DNA of 64,000 nt from Rhizobium sp. BK602 (GCF_014195095.1 NZ_JACIBC010000001.1:124001-188000), one strand, 5' to 3'. Positions 33,943 to 43,306 are shown, counted from the first letter of the stretch. Numbers and translations are program-made. The notes: generated from the sequence alone by a model not told the origin.

Positions 33943-34659
33943 TCAATCGTCCTTCTTGCCGAACATTCTCTTCAGCATCTCAGCCATCGGACCGGTCTCG
34001 GGCATGCGCGGCTGGTTATGGCTGCGGGCCTGGTGGATATGCGATTTGGCCACCGGCTTCTTTTCCTGCTTCGGCGCCTCTTCCTCCGCCTTGCCGCCGA
34101 GGGCAAGGGCGATCTTGTTCATGAGCTGGGAATCCTCGCCGCGCGCCAGCATGTCGGCATTGTCGGCGAGCGCGTCGAACAGCGGTTCCAGCCAGTCGCG
34201 GTCGACCTTGGCGAAGTCGCCGAGCACGTGATTATGCACCAGCTCCTTGGCGCCGGGATGGCCGATGCCGAGCCGCAGCCGCCGGTAGTCGCGGCCGCAA
34301 TGGGCGTCGATCGACTTGATGCCGTTGTGGCCGCCATGGCCGCCGCCGGTCTTCAGCCGCGCCTTGCCGGCCGGCAGATCCAGTTCGTCATAGATCACGA
34401 CGAGATCGGAGGGTTCCAGCTTGTAGAAGCGCATGGCTTCGCCGACGGATTCTCCAGAGAGGTTCATGAAGGTCTGCGGCTTGATCAGCAGGACCTTCTG
34501 GCCGCCGAGGTCGCCTTCGGCGATCTCCGCCTTGAATTTCTTCGACCACGGCGAAAAGCTGTGGCGGCGATGGATCGCGTCCACTGCCATGAAGCCGATA
34601 TTGTGGCGGTTGCCCTGATATTTGGCGCCGGGATTGCCGAGGCCTGCAATGAGAAGCAT
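33943..34659 (-). CDS. pth: Peptidyl-tRNA hydrolase with C-terminal extension
   Basis: 238 residues; releases peptides from stalled peptidyl-t[21 protein letters not shown] at residues 6-23 includes the catalytic His, and [23 protein letters not shown] is diagnostic. The core ends near residue 190; the remaining ~45 residues form a Lys/Glu/Pro-rich tail ending [14 protein letters not shown], longer than in E. coli. I start at ATG 34659; the extra N-terminal residues of the longer frame lack a family match. It lies downstream of an SBP gene on the same strand, with the GNAT gene after it. Confidence 0.95.
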   Translation of the reverse strand: MLLIAGLGNPGAKYQGNRHNIGFMAVDAIHRRHSFSPWSKKFKAEIAEGDLGGQKVLLIKPQTFMNLSGESVGEAMRFYKLEPSDLVVIYDELDLPAGKARLKTGGGHGGHNGIKSIDAHCGRDYRRLRLGIGHPGAKELVHNHVLGDFAKVDRDWLEPLFDALADNADMLARGEDSQLMNKIALALGGKAEEEAPKQEKKPVAKSHIHQARSHNQPRMPETGPMAEMLKRMFGKKDD

Positions 34660-34732
34660 GCGCTTCACCCTTTGGAAAATGCCGATGCCCTTCACCACAG
34701 GGATTTGACGGCAAAGTCAAGGCGCTATGCCG

Positions 34733-35464
34733 TCAGTCGCCGAGGTGCAGGCCGTACTTGAGGAATATCTGCTTCTGCGTGCCGTCGGCGATCAGCTCGT
34801 CGAGTGCTGCCTGCATCCGCTTGCGCAAATCCTCGGGAAAATCCTTCTGGCAGGCGATCCCCATCGGCTGCTCGGAGAGGATGGTGACTTTTTCGACCGC
34901 ATTGCCCTCCTTCTTCAGCTTGTCGAAGTATATTTCGGAGATCGGCATCAGGTCGATGCGGTCGCTCATCAGTTTCTTCAGCGTCGCCTTGAAGTCGCTG
35001 CCGACATCGATGCGCGGGAAATTGGCCCGCCGCAACGTGGCCTCGGTGTAATCCTCGCGCCATGTGCCGACGATATAGGCTCGCGCTTCGTCGAGCGTAT
35101 CGGCGGTGACGGGAGAGCCGGCATGCTTGATGAGGATATTGCGGTCGATCAGCAGGGGCTCGACCCATTTGAACAGCTTGTCGCGCTCTTCATTGTGGGC
35201 GGTGACGAAGACGCAGGTCATCGGCGCCGTCTGCGCCTGGGCATAGGCGCGAGCCCAGGGCATGATCTCGATCGAGTAATCGACGCCGATATCGGCCATG
35301 ATCTTCCGCACCTGCTCGACGGTCGCGCCGACCGGAGTCTTGCCGTCGCGATAGTTGAAGGGAGGATATTCCTCCGTGGTGAAGATGACGGTTTGCGCCT
35401 GCGCCGCGGCGGCGAGGCCAAGGAGGGAAAGACTGAAAAGAACCGGGAGCAACAGTTTCCGCAT
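34733..35464 (-). CDS. Periplasmic solute-binding protein (SBP_bac_3 type), orphan
   Basis: 243-residue protein with a signal peptide (MRKLLLPVLFSLSLLGLAAAAQAQ). The mature part has the two-lobe binding fold of PF00497 (FTTEEYPPFNYRDGKTPVGATVEQVRKI, then MPWARAYAQAQ typical of the subgroup). Such proteins bind small amino-acid-like molecules. No ABC permease or ATPase is adjacent. Instead the gene starts 14 bases after the stop of a GGDEF-EAL protein with a periplasmic segment, which suggests that it presents a ligand to that sensor. GGGAG lies 8 bases before the ATG 35464. Confidence 0.88.
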   Translation of the reverse strand: MRKLLLPVLFSLSLLGLAAAAQAQTVIFTTEEYPPFNYRDGKTPVGATVEQVRKIMADIGVDYSIEIMPWARAYAQAQTAPMTCVFVTAHNEERDKLFKWVEPLLIDRNILIKHAGSPVTADTLDEARAYIVGTWREDYTEATLRRANFPRIDVGSDFKATLKKLMSDRIDLMPISEIYFDKLKKEGNAVEKVTILSEQPMGIACQKDFPEDLRKRMQAALDELIADGTQKQIFLKYGLHLGD

Positions 35465-35478
35465 ATGGTCGTCTCCCG

Positions 35479-37845
35479 TTATGATGCTTGCGCGACTGAG
35501 GGGCGGCTGTCCGGCAATGATCCCGCGAGCGTCTTCATCAGACTGTCGGGATGCTGCGGCCGATAGAAGAGATAGCCCTGGCCGTAGTCGAGGCCCATGG
35601 TGCGCAGCGTGGCGCATTCCTCCTCGGTCTCGATGCCCTCGGCGATGACGGTGCAGTTCATCTTGTGCGAGAGCGTGGTGATGCTTTCGACCAGCATGCG
35701 GCTCTTGGCGCTGACATCCGAGGCGGTGTCGTTGATGGCGCGGATGAAGGATTGATCGATCTTGATGATATCGACCGGGAAGCGGTTGATATAGCTCAGC
35801 GACGAATAGCCCGTGCCGAAATCGTCAAGGGCGATGCGGCAGCCGTAGCGGCGTATCTCGTTGATCACCATGCGCGTTTCCGGATTGTCATCCATCAGCA
35901 CGGCCTCGGTGATCTCCACCACGATGCGTTTCGGCGAGAGATCATGGCGCGAAAGCAGGGCGGCGATGCGCACCGGCAGTTCCGGCTCGAATTGGAGCGG
36001 AGAGAAGTTGATGGCGAGATAGCTGTCCTGCATGCCGTCGATGCGCGAGAGGCGCGCGAAATCGGCAATCGCCTTTTCCATGATGTGATTGCCGATGCGC
36101 ACGATCGAGCCCGTCTCTTCGGCCACCTCGATGATCCGGCCCGGCGGCAGGATGCCCTTCTGCGGATGGTTCAGGCGCATCAGCGCCTCGAAGCCAGCCA
36201 CCGAGCGATCGTCGATATTGACGATCGGCTGGAGATAGGCTTCGAACCAATCCTCGCTCAGACCGCTTTCGATATGGCTTTCCAGCTCGGCGCGGCGGCG
36301 GGAGGCGTCCAGCATGCTGTTGTCGAAAATCTGCGCGCCATTCTTGCCGTCATGCTTCTTGGCATACATGGCGATATCGGATTTCAGCAGCAGTTCGGCG
36401 GCATTGGCGGCCTGGCGTGGATAGATGGCGATGCCGATGCTGGCGCTGAGACGCGCATCGCCGCCGAATGGCGCTTCGAAGACTTCGGCAATACGGGCCG
36501 CCATGTCGACAGCCCTGGCTTCCGCATCCTCGGCAAGCAGCAGGATGGCGAATTCGTCGCCGCCAAGGCGGGCGGCGATGTCGCCGGGCGCCAGCCGTGC
36601 CTGCATGCGTGCGACGAGTTCGCGCAGGGCCGCGTCACCGGCGGCATGGCCCATGTTGTCGTTGATCCATTTGAAACGGTCGAGATCGATGAAGAGGCAG
36701 GCAAGCTCGCGCTTGCGCATATCCGCCTCGTTGATCTTGGCATCGAGCGCCGTTTCAAAACCCTGCCGGTTCAGCAGGCCGGTCAGATGATCGGTGATCG
36801 CCTGACGCAGGTTGCGGTCTTCCGATTGCTTGAGATCGGTCACGTCGGTCATGACCGAGAGCGAAAGGCCGTCCTGAATCGCGGCGGTCTCGAGGATCAG
36901 CACGTCCATCACCCGGCCATCCCGGCACTGGAACTTCACGGTGACTTCGAAGCGGTCGGTGCCGTCGGAATGGCTAGGCTTGCGTTCGACATATTCCGCG
37001 CGGGAATCCGGCATGACCAGACTTACGAATTTGCGTCCGAGCACCTTGGCGCGGGCATAGCCCGTGGCGGCCAGCCAGTAATCGCTGACGGCGGCGATGC
37101 AATCGTCCTTGTCGAGCGAGAACAGCATGGCGGGTGTCAGATTGTAGGTATCGGTGGCGCGGCGATGGGCGAGCTTGAGTTCGGTCTCCTCACGCTCCAG
37201 CTTGCTCTGCATTTCGTTGAAGCTGTTGGCGAGCCGGCCCATCTCGTCATTGGACTGCCAGTCGACATGGTGGCGCGACCCCAATCGCCGCGTCGCCTCG
37301 ATGGCGTGAGTCAGCCGCATCAACGGCTGGATGACGAAGATGCGGTTGCCGATCAGGGCGGCACCGAACACGGCCAGGACGGCAAAGATGAAGATCGAGA
37401 TGAAGACGATCTCTTCGCTTTTCAAACCGGCGAACAGGCCGAGCGTCGGATAATAGACGGTGATCGTGCCGAGATTTTTAGCGCCGTCGATGCCATTGTA
37501 GATGATCGGACGGGCGACGGCTTCGAGCTGGCCCTTGTAGGATTTCGGAATGGTCGATTGGGTGACGTCGAGCTGACCGGAGACATCGCGGACATTGACC
37601 TTGACGATGGCGCCCTCGGCGACCGTCGTCGCGCTGATCTGCGCGACGCTGTCTTCGTCCAGATCCCACAGCGGCTTGGCCAGCGCCTGAGCATTGGCGA
37701 CCAGAAGGACGGCGATATGGTCCTTGATCTCTTTTTCGGCTCGCTCCGACGACAAAAACAGGAACAGCACGAAAAGCGGTGCGACGAAGATCAGTAGCGC
37801 ACCGCAGACGATCGCGAAAAACCTGTTTTCGACGGAATGGCTCAT
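35479..37845 (-). CDS. Membrane GGDEF-EAL protein (c-di-GMP turnover)
   Basis: 788 residues. Helices at ~11-32 and ~146-167 bound a periplasmic domain (33-145, including WDLDEDSV), then HAMP (168-220), PAS (~235-340), GGDEF (~345-505) and EAL (~520-770). RLGGDEF is at 427-432, so the cyclase site is intact. The inhibitory RxxD site five residues before it reads APGD, so the Arg is lost. EALMRLNHP at 553-561 and DDFGTGYSSL show an intact phosphodiesterase site. It may make or break cyclic di-GMP, probably under control of the adjacent solute-binding protein. It starts at 37845 with GGAG 3 bases upstream. Confidence 0.93.
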   Translation of the reverse strand: MSHSVENRFFAIVCGALLIFVAPLFVLFLFLSSERAEKEIKDHIAVLLVANAQALAKPLWDLDEDSVAQISATTVAEGAIVKVNVRDVSGQLDVTQSTIPKSYKGQLEAVARPIIYNGIDGAKNLGTITVYYPTLGLFAGLKSEEIVFISIFIFAVLAVFGAALIGNRIFVIQPLMRLTHAIEATRRLGSRHHVDWQSNDEMGRLANSFNEMQSKLEREETELKLAHRRATDTYNLTPAMLFSLDKDDCIAAVSDYWLAATGYARAKVLGRKFVSLVMPDSRAEYVERKPSHSDGTDRFEVTVKFQCRDGRVMDVLILETAAIQDGLSLSVMTDVTDLKQSEDRNLRQAITDHLTGLLNRQGFETALDAKINEADMRKRELACLFIDLDRFKWINDNMGHAAGDAALRELVARMQARLAPGDIAARLGGDEFAILLLAEDAEARAVDMAARIAEVFEAPFGGDARLSASIGIAIYPRQAANAAELLLKSDIAMYAKKHDGKNGAQIFDNSMLDASRRRAELESHIESGLSEDWFEAYLQPIVNIDDRSVAGFEALMRLNHPQKGILPPGRIIEVAEETGSIVRIGNHIMEKAIADFARLSRIDGMQDSYLAINFSPLQFEPELPVRIAALLSRHDLSPKRIVVEITEAVLMDDNPETRMVINEIRRYGCRIALDDFGTGYSSLSYINRFPVDIIKIDQSFIRAINDTASDVSAKSRMLVESITTLSHKMNCTVIAEGIETEEECATLRTMGLDYGQGYLFYRPQHPDSLMKTLAGSLPDSRPSVAQAS

Positions 37846-38029
37846 AGGCTCCGTTTGCTCCCCGGTCGCAGATCGGCCGATCTTGGGGTTGCCGTTCTCT
37901 ACAACTCTTTCGCGTAAAATTTCACGAATGTGTTAAATGTTGCTGAAACCGCGGGGTTAACGGATTTAAATCAAGTATTCATTCCGCAAATTGCAATATT
38001 ACTACTACTTTTATTAGAAAATTCACATG

Positions 38030-38062
38030 AAAAAACCCGCCGTCCCCTGGGGGAGGCGGGTT
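38030..38062 (-). terminator. Intrinsic terminator of rplY
   Basis: On the minus strand AACCCGCC pairs with GGCGGGTT, and an inner TCCCC/GGGGA pairing is also possible; TTTT follows. Plus-strand arms are 38034-38041 and 38055-38062. It lies 26 bases past the rplY stop, so the GGDEF-EAL gene is transcribed separately. Confidence 0.85.
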
Positions 38063-38088
38063 CGCATGCGTCGCGACGAAGCGGCCGA

Positions 38089-38697
38089 TCAGGCGCTGGC
38101 TTCTTCGCTGCCTTCTTCTGCAAGGCCGGCGGCCGGAGCAACGATCGTTGCGATCGTGAAGTCGCGGTCGGCGATGACCGGGGTCACGTTCTTCGGCAGG
38201 GTCACATGCGAGATGTGAATGCTGTCGCCAGCCTTCAGACCGGACAGATCAACGGTGAAGAATTCCGGGATCGCATCGGCCGGGCAATGAACTTCGACTT
38301 CGTGGCGAACGACGTTCAGCACGCCGCCAGCCTTGAGGCCCGGGGACTTCTCGTGGTTTTCGAAGTGAACCGGGATTTCGACGGTCACCTGGGTGTTGCC
38401 GGAGACGCGCAGGAAGTCGACGTGGAGCGTGAAGTCACGGACCGGATCGAGCTGGTAGTCCTTCGGCAGAACCTTGATCTTCTTGCCGCCGACGTCGATC
38501 GTCGCGATCGTGGTGAGGAAACCACCGGCATGAATGCGCTTCGTCACCTCATTGGTGTTGAGAGCGATGGAAACGGGGGCCTGCTTGTCACCATAGATGA
38601 CAGCGGGGATGAGACCATTGCGGCGAAGTTCACGGGCGGACCCCTTACCAACCCGTTCGCGCGCCTCGGCCTTGAGCTCGTAGCTTTCGTGGCTCAT
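38089..38697 (-). CDS. rplY: 50S ribosomal protein L25/general stress protein Ctc
   Basis: 202-residue long-form L25 (Ctc): the 5S-rRNA-binding N-terminal domain (residues ~1-95, with [30 protein letters not shown]) and the C-terminal TL5-type domain ([20 protein letters not shown]). The acidic tail [11 protein letters not shown] is normal. AAAGGA lies 6 bases before the ATG. In many alphaproteobacteria rplY directly precedes pth; here the solute-binding protein and GGDEF-EAL genes lie between. Confidence 0.96.
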   Translation of the reverse strand: MSHESYELKAEARERVGKGSARELRRNGLIPAVIYGDKQAPVSIALNTNEVTKRIHAGGFLTTIATIDVGGKKIKVLPKDYQLDPVRDFTLHVDFLRVSGNTQVTVEIPVHFENHEKSPGLKAGGVLNVVRHEVEVHCPADAIPEFFTVDLSGLKAGDSIHISHVTLPKNVTPVIADRDFTIATIVAPAAGLAEEGSEEASA

Positions 38698-38999
38698 AGC
38701 TATTCCTTTCGAGGTTATTTGGAGAGTTCATCCGGTCGCCGGCATGCGGGAGCCGATTGAACTGGAGGAGGGCGAGCCCATCCTCATCCGCGTTGCCTCC
38801 AAGGGTGTCTACGCGGACGCGTGGCCTATAATACAAAGAGGCCGCCGGCGCAAGCATCTCTGGAGTAAGCCCATCTGTGACGACATTGCAACTCCCGATA
38901 AAGAGCGGTCGACGCTATTTCTATCAGTGCCTTGACATGTGCCGCCCGTCTCTTCAACAGTCGATTTCAATCGATCAGGGTCAAAGGAGAGGTCGGGTC
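38698..38999. other. Divergent promoter region, rplY and periplasmic protein gene
   Basis: 302 bases holding the rplY promoter on the minus strand and, on the plus strand, a perfect CTTGAC at 38931-38936 that could be the -35 of the gene at 39000. The -10 that would lie 17 bases on (TTCAAC) is poor. No gene is seen. Confidence 0.4.
38826..38854 (-). promoter_or_regulatory. Candidate promoter of rplY
   Basis: Minus strand CTTGCG (plus 38849-38854), 17-base spacer, TTATAG (plus 38826-38831). It would give a leader of about 120 bases. Confidence 0.45.
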
Positions 39000-40451
39000 A
39001 TGCGCTCCCGGGCTATCGCCGCCGCCGCGGTTTTTTCCATCTGTCTTGCCGGAGCTTCCCACGCCGCAGACGTCAGCGAGCAGGGCGCCAAGGAGCTGCG
39101 CAATATCCTGACGCATTCCCTCTCTCGCGATCTCGCCCGCAGCGGTTTCGTCACCGTCCAGCCATCCGGCGATCAATACGAGATCACCTATGATCTCGCG
39201 AAGTTTTTCGAGAAGATCAATTCGAGCGCCTTTTCGGTGACGGGCTTCAAGCCGCTGTCGCTGTTTGCACAGCCCGTCGAGCAGGGCCGGTGGCATCTCA
39301 AGGGTGACAACAGCTTCGATGTTTCCGTCCGCTCGCCGACGTCGGATTCCAGCTATTCGGTTGTCTCCAGCTCGTTCGAGGGCATTTTCGATCCTGCGAT
39401 CGAAGCGATGCGATCGATGGATACAAAGGGCAGCGGCATCAAGTTTTCCACTGTCGGCAGCGGCCCGAAAAGCGGACACAAGGCGGATTTCTCCATCGAC
39501 AGCATGTCCTCTTCCGGTACGGTCACCGATGGGGGCGGGGCCGGCAAGGTGAACCTGCAATCGCAGGGAACCTTGCAGCGCTTCAGCGAAACCGTCACCG
39601 CTCCCGATGCGCCGGCTTTCAATCTCAGCGCCGACAGCGTCGATGTCAAACTGGTTGCGACGAGCCTGCCCGTGAAGGAGTTGCGCGCGCTCGCGCATTT
39701 TTTCATCCAGCACATCAAAGCGAAGCAGCTATCCGAAAGCGGCAGCGCCAAGTTTGCGGAACTGGTGCGTAACGCCTTGCCCGGTTTCGGTTCGCTCACC
39801 GAGACGGTGACGCTGAACAACATGCTGGTGGCGACGGATAAGGGAAAGGTCGGCGTCAAGACGCTGAATTATGGCTTCAAGATGGATGGCCTGACAAAGG
39901 CTTCCAACATCAACTTCGGCCTGCGGGCGGAGCATTTCACGCCTGACGAGGGGCTCATCCCGCCGACCTATGCCGCTTTCGTGCCGGAGACGGTCGATGT
40001 GCAGCTCGGCGTTCCCGACGTGAATTTCCAGGGTCTCGTCGATGTGGCCTTGAAGGCGGTTGCGACCGGCGAACGGCCTGTCTCCGGCGACACCTTGAAG
40101 CGTACCGTGTTTCCGAGTGGTCGCGCGGTGCTCCAGTTTCCGAAGATCAGTGCGACGTCCGGCATCTACGATGTTGAGGTCTCGGGCGAGATGAAGGGGT
40201 CTTTGCAGGCTCATTCGGATTATTCCCTGAAGGCGACGATCCTGGCTCGCGACTTCGACAAGACGGTCGCTGCCGTTCAGGATGCGGCCAAGACGGACCC
40301 GGAGCTGAGCAAGGTTTCCTTCGGCCTGCTGGCCGTCAAAGGTTTTGCCAAGACAGATCCGGATGGCCGTTTGCGCTGGGATGTCGCTGTCGATGAGAAT
40401 CGCACCGTCACGGTCAATGGACAGGTGCTGAAAGGGCCGAAAGGCCCATAG
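39000..40451 (+). CDS. Periplasmic protein, tandem paralogue 1
   Basis: 483-residue exported protein of unknown function. Signal peptide MRSRAIAAAAVFSICLAGASHA, then SEQGAKELRNILTHSLSRDL. The rest alternates beta-like stretches with the recurring phrases FKPLSLFAQP, FDPAIEAMRSMDTKGSGIKF and the ending GFAKTDPDGRLRWDVAVDENRTVTVNGQVLK. It is related along its whole length to the next gene. I think the pair may belong to the DUF2125 group found in rhizobia, but cannot confirm it. The start is ATG 39000, with AGGAGAGG before it. It could form a shell-like or lipid-binding barrel; that is speculation. Confidence 0.8.
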   Translation: MRSRAIAAAAVFSICLAGASHAADVSEQGAKELRNILTHSLSRDLARSGFVTVQPSGDQYEITYDLAKFFEKINSSAFSVTGFKPLSLFAQPVEQGRWHLKGDNSFDVSVRSPTSDSSYSVVSSSFEGIFDPAIEAMRSMDTKGSGIKFSTVGSGPKSGHKADFSIDSMSSSGTVTDGGGAGKVNLQSQGTLQRFSETVTAPDAPAFNLSADSVDVKLVATSLPVKELRALAHFFIQHIKAKQLSESGSAKFAELVRNALPGFGSLTETVTLNNMLVATDKGKVGVKTLNYGFKMDGLTKASNINFGLRAEHFTPDEGLIPPTYAAFVPETVDVQLGVPDVNFQGLVDVALKAVATGERPVSGDTLKRTVFPSGRAVLQFPKISATSGIYDVEVSGEMKGSLQAHSDYSLKATILARDFDKTVAAVQDAAKTDPELSKVSFGLLAVKGFAKTDPDGRLRWDVAVDENRTVTVNGQVLKGPKGP

Positions 40452-40493
40452 GGATCGTATGCGCCGCGATTGCGGCATCATCGATCCAATCGG

Positions 40494-40520
40494 GAACCCG
40501 CTTCAGGGTTCTTCTGTTTC
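40494..40520 (+). terminator. Weak terminator-like hairpin between tandem paralogues
   Basis: GAACCC (40494-40499) and GGGTTC (40506-40511), 6-base loop, followed by TTCTGTTTC. It might attenuate read-through between the two paralogues. Confidence 0.3.
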
Positions 40521-40554
40521 AATTTGTTTTTCCTAGCATATTTGGGGGTATTTC

Positions 40555-42015
40555 ATGCGTTTCAAAGCAGTTGCCGCGGCGGCGGTTTTCGCCGCGGGTC
40601 TGGCTGGCGCGTCGCAGGCGGCCGAGATCAGCGAGCAGGGCGCCAGGGACCTGCTCGGTAACCTGACCTTTTTCCTGCCCGACGATATGGTCAAGAGCGG
40701 CTTCATCGCCGTGAAGCCGGCAAGCGGACATTATGAAGTCACTTATGATCTCCAGAAGCTTTTCGACAAGCTGAACGTCTCCGATTTTTCCATCAGCGGC
40801 CTGAAGCCGTTAACGGCGCTGGCAACGCCACAGGATAGCGGCTTGTGGAATATCGAGGGCAGCAATGCGATCGATGTGACGGGGCGCGGCAAGACGGCCG
40901 GCGGTCCGGATGTGGAATTCCGCTACGCCCTTGCCTCGTCCAGCATGAAGGGAGTCTTCGACCCGGCGCTCCATTATGTCCGCTCGATGGATCTGAAGGG
41001 CAGCGGCATCAGCTTTACCACCAAGACCACCGACAAAGACAATGGCGTGCAGACGAACGATGCCACGGCCGACAGTCTCAGCTACACGCTGTCCTCCGCC
41101 GACAGCGGCGAACCGGGCAAGCTCGATCTCAAGCTGGAAGGAAGCCTGCAGGCCCTCAACAACAAAATCTCGTCCGACGACATGACGCTCGGCGAGGTCA
41201 AGATCGGTGCCATCGACGTCAATGCCAGCGCCACCAAGCTGCCGTTGAAGGCGCTGAATGAAATACTGAGCTTCGTTTCCGCCCATAAGGAAACGAAGAC
41301 CCTCTCCGATAGCGAACGTGCCGAGATCAAGGCATTGCTGCTGAAGGCGATGCCGATTGCCGGTTCGTTCGAGGAGGCGGTTTCCCTCAAGGATCTCTCC
41401 ATTTCGACGCTGTTCGGCGATGGCGGCCTGCAGAAGATGGACTATTCCTTCAAGGTGGCCGGGCCGACCGATGCCATGAATGCCGATTTCGGCTTGAGCG
41501 CCGAGAAGCTGACGCTGGCCTCCGGCCTTGTTCCGGCGGACTATGTCGCCTTCATTCCGGATAGCGCGGAAATGAAAGTGCAGCTGCCGGGGCTGAATTT
41601 TTCGGCGCTGATGGATGTGTTCCAGCAGACGGATCTCGGTAATCCCGTTTCCGAACAGGCTATGGGCGACAAGCTGCAGCAGGCCATGTTCCCTGACGGG
41701 ATGATCACGATCAACTTCCCGAAGATCAGCGCCGTCTCGGGTCTCTACGATGTGGAAGCATCGGGCAGCATGCGCGGCGAACTGGGCGAGAGCGACCGCG
41801 TCGAGATGAACATGACGGTGCTTGCCCGCGATCTCGACAAGACGATCGCAGCCGTTCAGGAGGCCGCCAAGACCAAGGAGGATCTGGGCCAGCTTTCCTT
41901 GGGTCTGCTGATGGCCAAGGGCTTTGCCAAGACCGACACCGATGGCCGCTCGCGCTGGGATGTCAGCATTGCCGACGACAAGACCGTGACCGTCAACGGC
42001 CAGGTCATCAAATAG
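40555..42015 (+). CDS. Periplasmic protein, tandem paralogue 2
   Basis: 486-residue paralogue of the preceding protein: signal peptide MRFKAVAAAAVFAAGLAGASQA, then ISEQGARDLLGNLTFFLPDD. Shared phrases include FDPALHYVRSMDLKGSGISF, FPKISAVSGLYDVEASGSM and the closing KGFAKTDTDGRSRWDVSIADDKTVTVNGQVIK. It arose by tandem duplication. The divergence is greatest in the middle, while the C-terminal 120 residues are best kept. The function is unknown; both are envelope proteins. GGGGG lies before the ATG. Confidence 0.82.
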   Translation: MRFKAVAAAAVFAAGLAGASQAAEISEQGARDLLGNLTFFLPDDMVKSGFIAVKPASGHYEVTYDLQKLFDKLNVSDFSISGLKPLTALATPQDSGLWNIEGSNAIDVTGRGKTAGGPDVEFRYALASSSMKGVFDPALHYVRSMDLKGSGISFTTKTTDKDNGVQTNDATADSLSYTLSSADSGEPGKLDLKLEGSLQALNNKISSDDMTLGEVKIGAIDVNASATKLPLKALNEILSFVSAHKETKTLSDSERAEIKALLLKAMPIAGSFEEAVSLKDLSISTLFGDGGLQKMDYSFKVAGPTDAMNADFGLSAEKLTLASGLVPADYVAFIPDSAEMKVQLPGLNFSALMDVFQQTDLGNPVSEQAMGDKLQQAMFPDGMITINFPKISAVSGLYDVEASGSMRGELGESDRVEMNMTVLARDLDKTIAAVQEAAKTKEDLGQLSLGLLMAKGFAKTDTDGRSRWDVSIADDKTVTVNGQVIK

Positions 42016-42040
42016 GCTCCTCGAAACCCAGAATGTGCAG

Positions 42041-43279
42041 ATGTTTGTCCTAAGGCCGCTGGCCCAGCGTTCGATTTCCCTTCTCTGGGCCGGCCAGGTG
42101 CTGGCGGCGACCGGATCCGAATTCTACATGGTTGCCGTCGTCTGGATCGCGGCGGATTTCATCGGCAGCGATGCGGGCTATGTTTCCGCCCTTCAGTCGG
42201 GTGCGCTGCTGTTCGGCAGCCTCTTCGGCGGTATCCTGACCGATCGCTGGCGGCACAGCACCACGATGATCGCTTCCGATCTGTTGCGGGCGCTACTGCT
42301 GCTGGTCCTTTCGATCGCCGGATTGTTGCAGGTCATGAGCCTGCCGTTGCTGGTGACGCTCGCCGGCTGCATCGCGCTGTTGACGGCGGCCTTCGATCCG
42401 TCATTGCAGGCGACCTTGCCGACGATTGCCACCGATCCGGATGTCCGGCACGCCACAAATGGGTTGTTCGATGCGACGCGGCGCATGGCGCGCATTCTGG
42501 GGCCGAGCATGATTGCGCTCGTCAACGGCTTCCTGCCGAAATCGCAGTTTTTCTCGGTGGCGGCCGCAACCCTGCTGCTGTCTGCCCTGGGGGTGTGGCT
42601 CGCTGTCGCCAGATTGCCATCCGCGCCGCGGCGGCGCGAATTTTCCGGCACGGCCGCGGTGGTTGACGGCGTTCTCGGCGGCTGGCGAATGGCGCGGGGC
42701 CATGCCGCCATACTCTACGGCCTCTTCACCAACCTGATGGGAAATATCGCCTGGGCCATGGGCATCCTGCTCGGGATGATCCTGCACCTGCGCGAAACCA
42801 GCGCCGACCCGCTGACCGATTACAGCCTGATGATGCTGGCCTATGGCGTCGGCAACGTGACGACCAATCTCATCCTCAGCAACATGAAGCCGCGCCGGCC
42901 GGTGGTCTGGATCGTCGTGGCGAAGCTGATTTTCGGCACCGGCGTCTTCCTGTTGCCGCTGATGCATGATCGCCTGTGGCTGATGGCGGTCGCCTGCTTC
43001 GCCTCGATCAACGGCCCGTTCGAAAATCTTGCCATGCTGCATCTGATGCAGACGCGCAGCGAACCGCATCGTCTGGCGCAGGTCTATCGTCTGCTGATGT
43101 GCGCGATCTTTCTCGGCCTTTTCCTGGCCTACTTCGCGTCGCCGAGCCTGTTTGCCTGGTTTGGCATCGCCCCGTCGATCATGGGTGCCGGAGCGGCGGT
43201 GTTTGTTTCAGGATTGATCGGGATCGGTCTGCTCGCTTGGCGCCGCCACCATCCTCGACCCGCCGCAAAAGCGGGGTGA
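42041..43279 (+). CDS. MFS transporter
   Basis: 412-residue major facilitator protein with about 12 helices. Helix 1 LLWAGQVLAATGSEFYMVAVVW and the loop motif GGILTDRWRHSTTM at residues ~67-80 (DRxx(R/K) type) are visible. The type resembles enterobactin- or drug-exporter-like MFS (MFS_3), but the substrate is unknown. ATG 42041 is in a GTG-CAG-ATG context; a GTG at 42035 is an alternative. It starts 25 bases after the second paralogue, so it may be co-transcribed with it. Confidence 0.85.
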   Translation: MFVLRPLAQRSISLLWAGQVLAATGSEFYMVAVVWIAADFIGSDAGYVSALQSGALLFGSLFGGILTDRWRHSTTMIASDLLRALLLLVLSIAGLLQVMSLPLLVTLAGCIALLTAAFDPSLQATLPTIATDPDVRHATNGLFDATRRMARILGPSMIALVNGFLPKSQFFSVAAATLLLSALGVWLAVARLPSAPRRREFSGTAAVVDGVLGGWRMARGHAAILYGLFTNLMGNIAWAMGILLGMILHLRETSADPLTDYSLMMLAYGVGNVTTNLILSNMKPRRPVVWIVVAKLIFGTGVFLLPLMHDRLWLMAVACFASINGPFENLAMLHLMQTRSEPHRLAQVYRLLMCAIFLGLFLAYFASPSLFAWFGIAPSIMGAGAAVFVSGLIGIGLLAWRRHHPRPAAKAG

Positions 43280-43306
43280 GGGCGGGCCGGCTGTGGAAAG
43301 CAAGTT

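Noticed and set aside
35551..37797. A 748-codon open frame on the plus strand
   Set aside because: It is antisense to the GGDEF-EAL gene, which has complete catalytic motifs. No ribosome binding site or domain is seen in the antisense frame.
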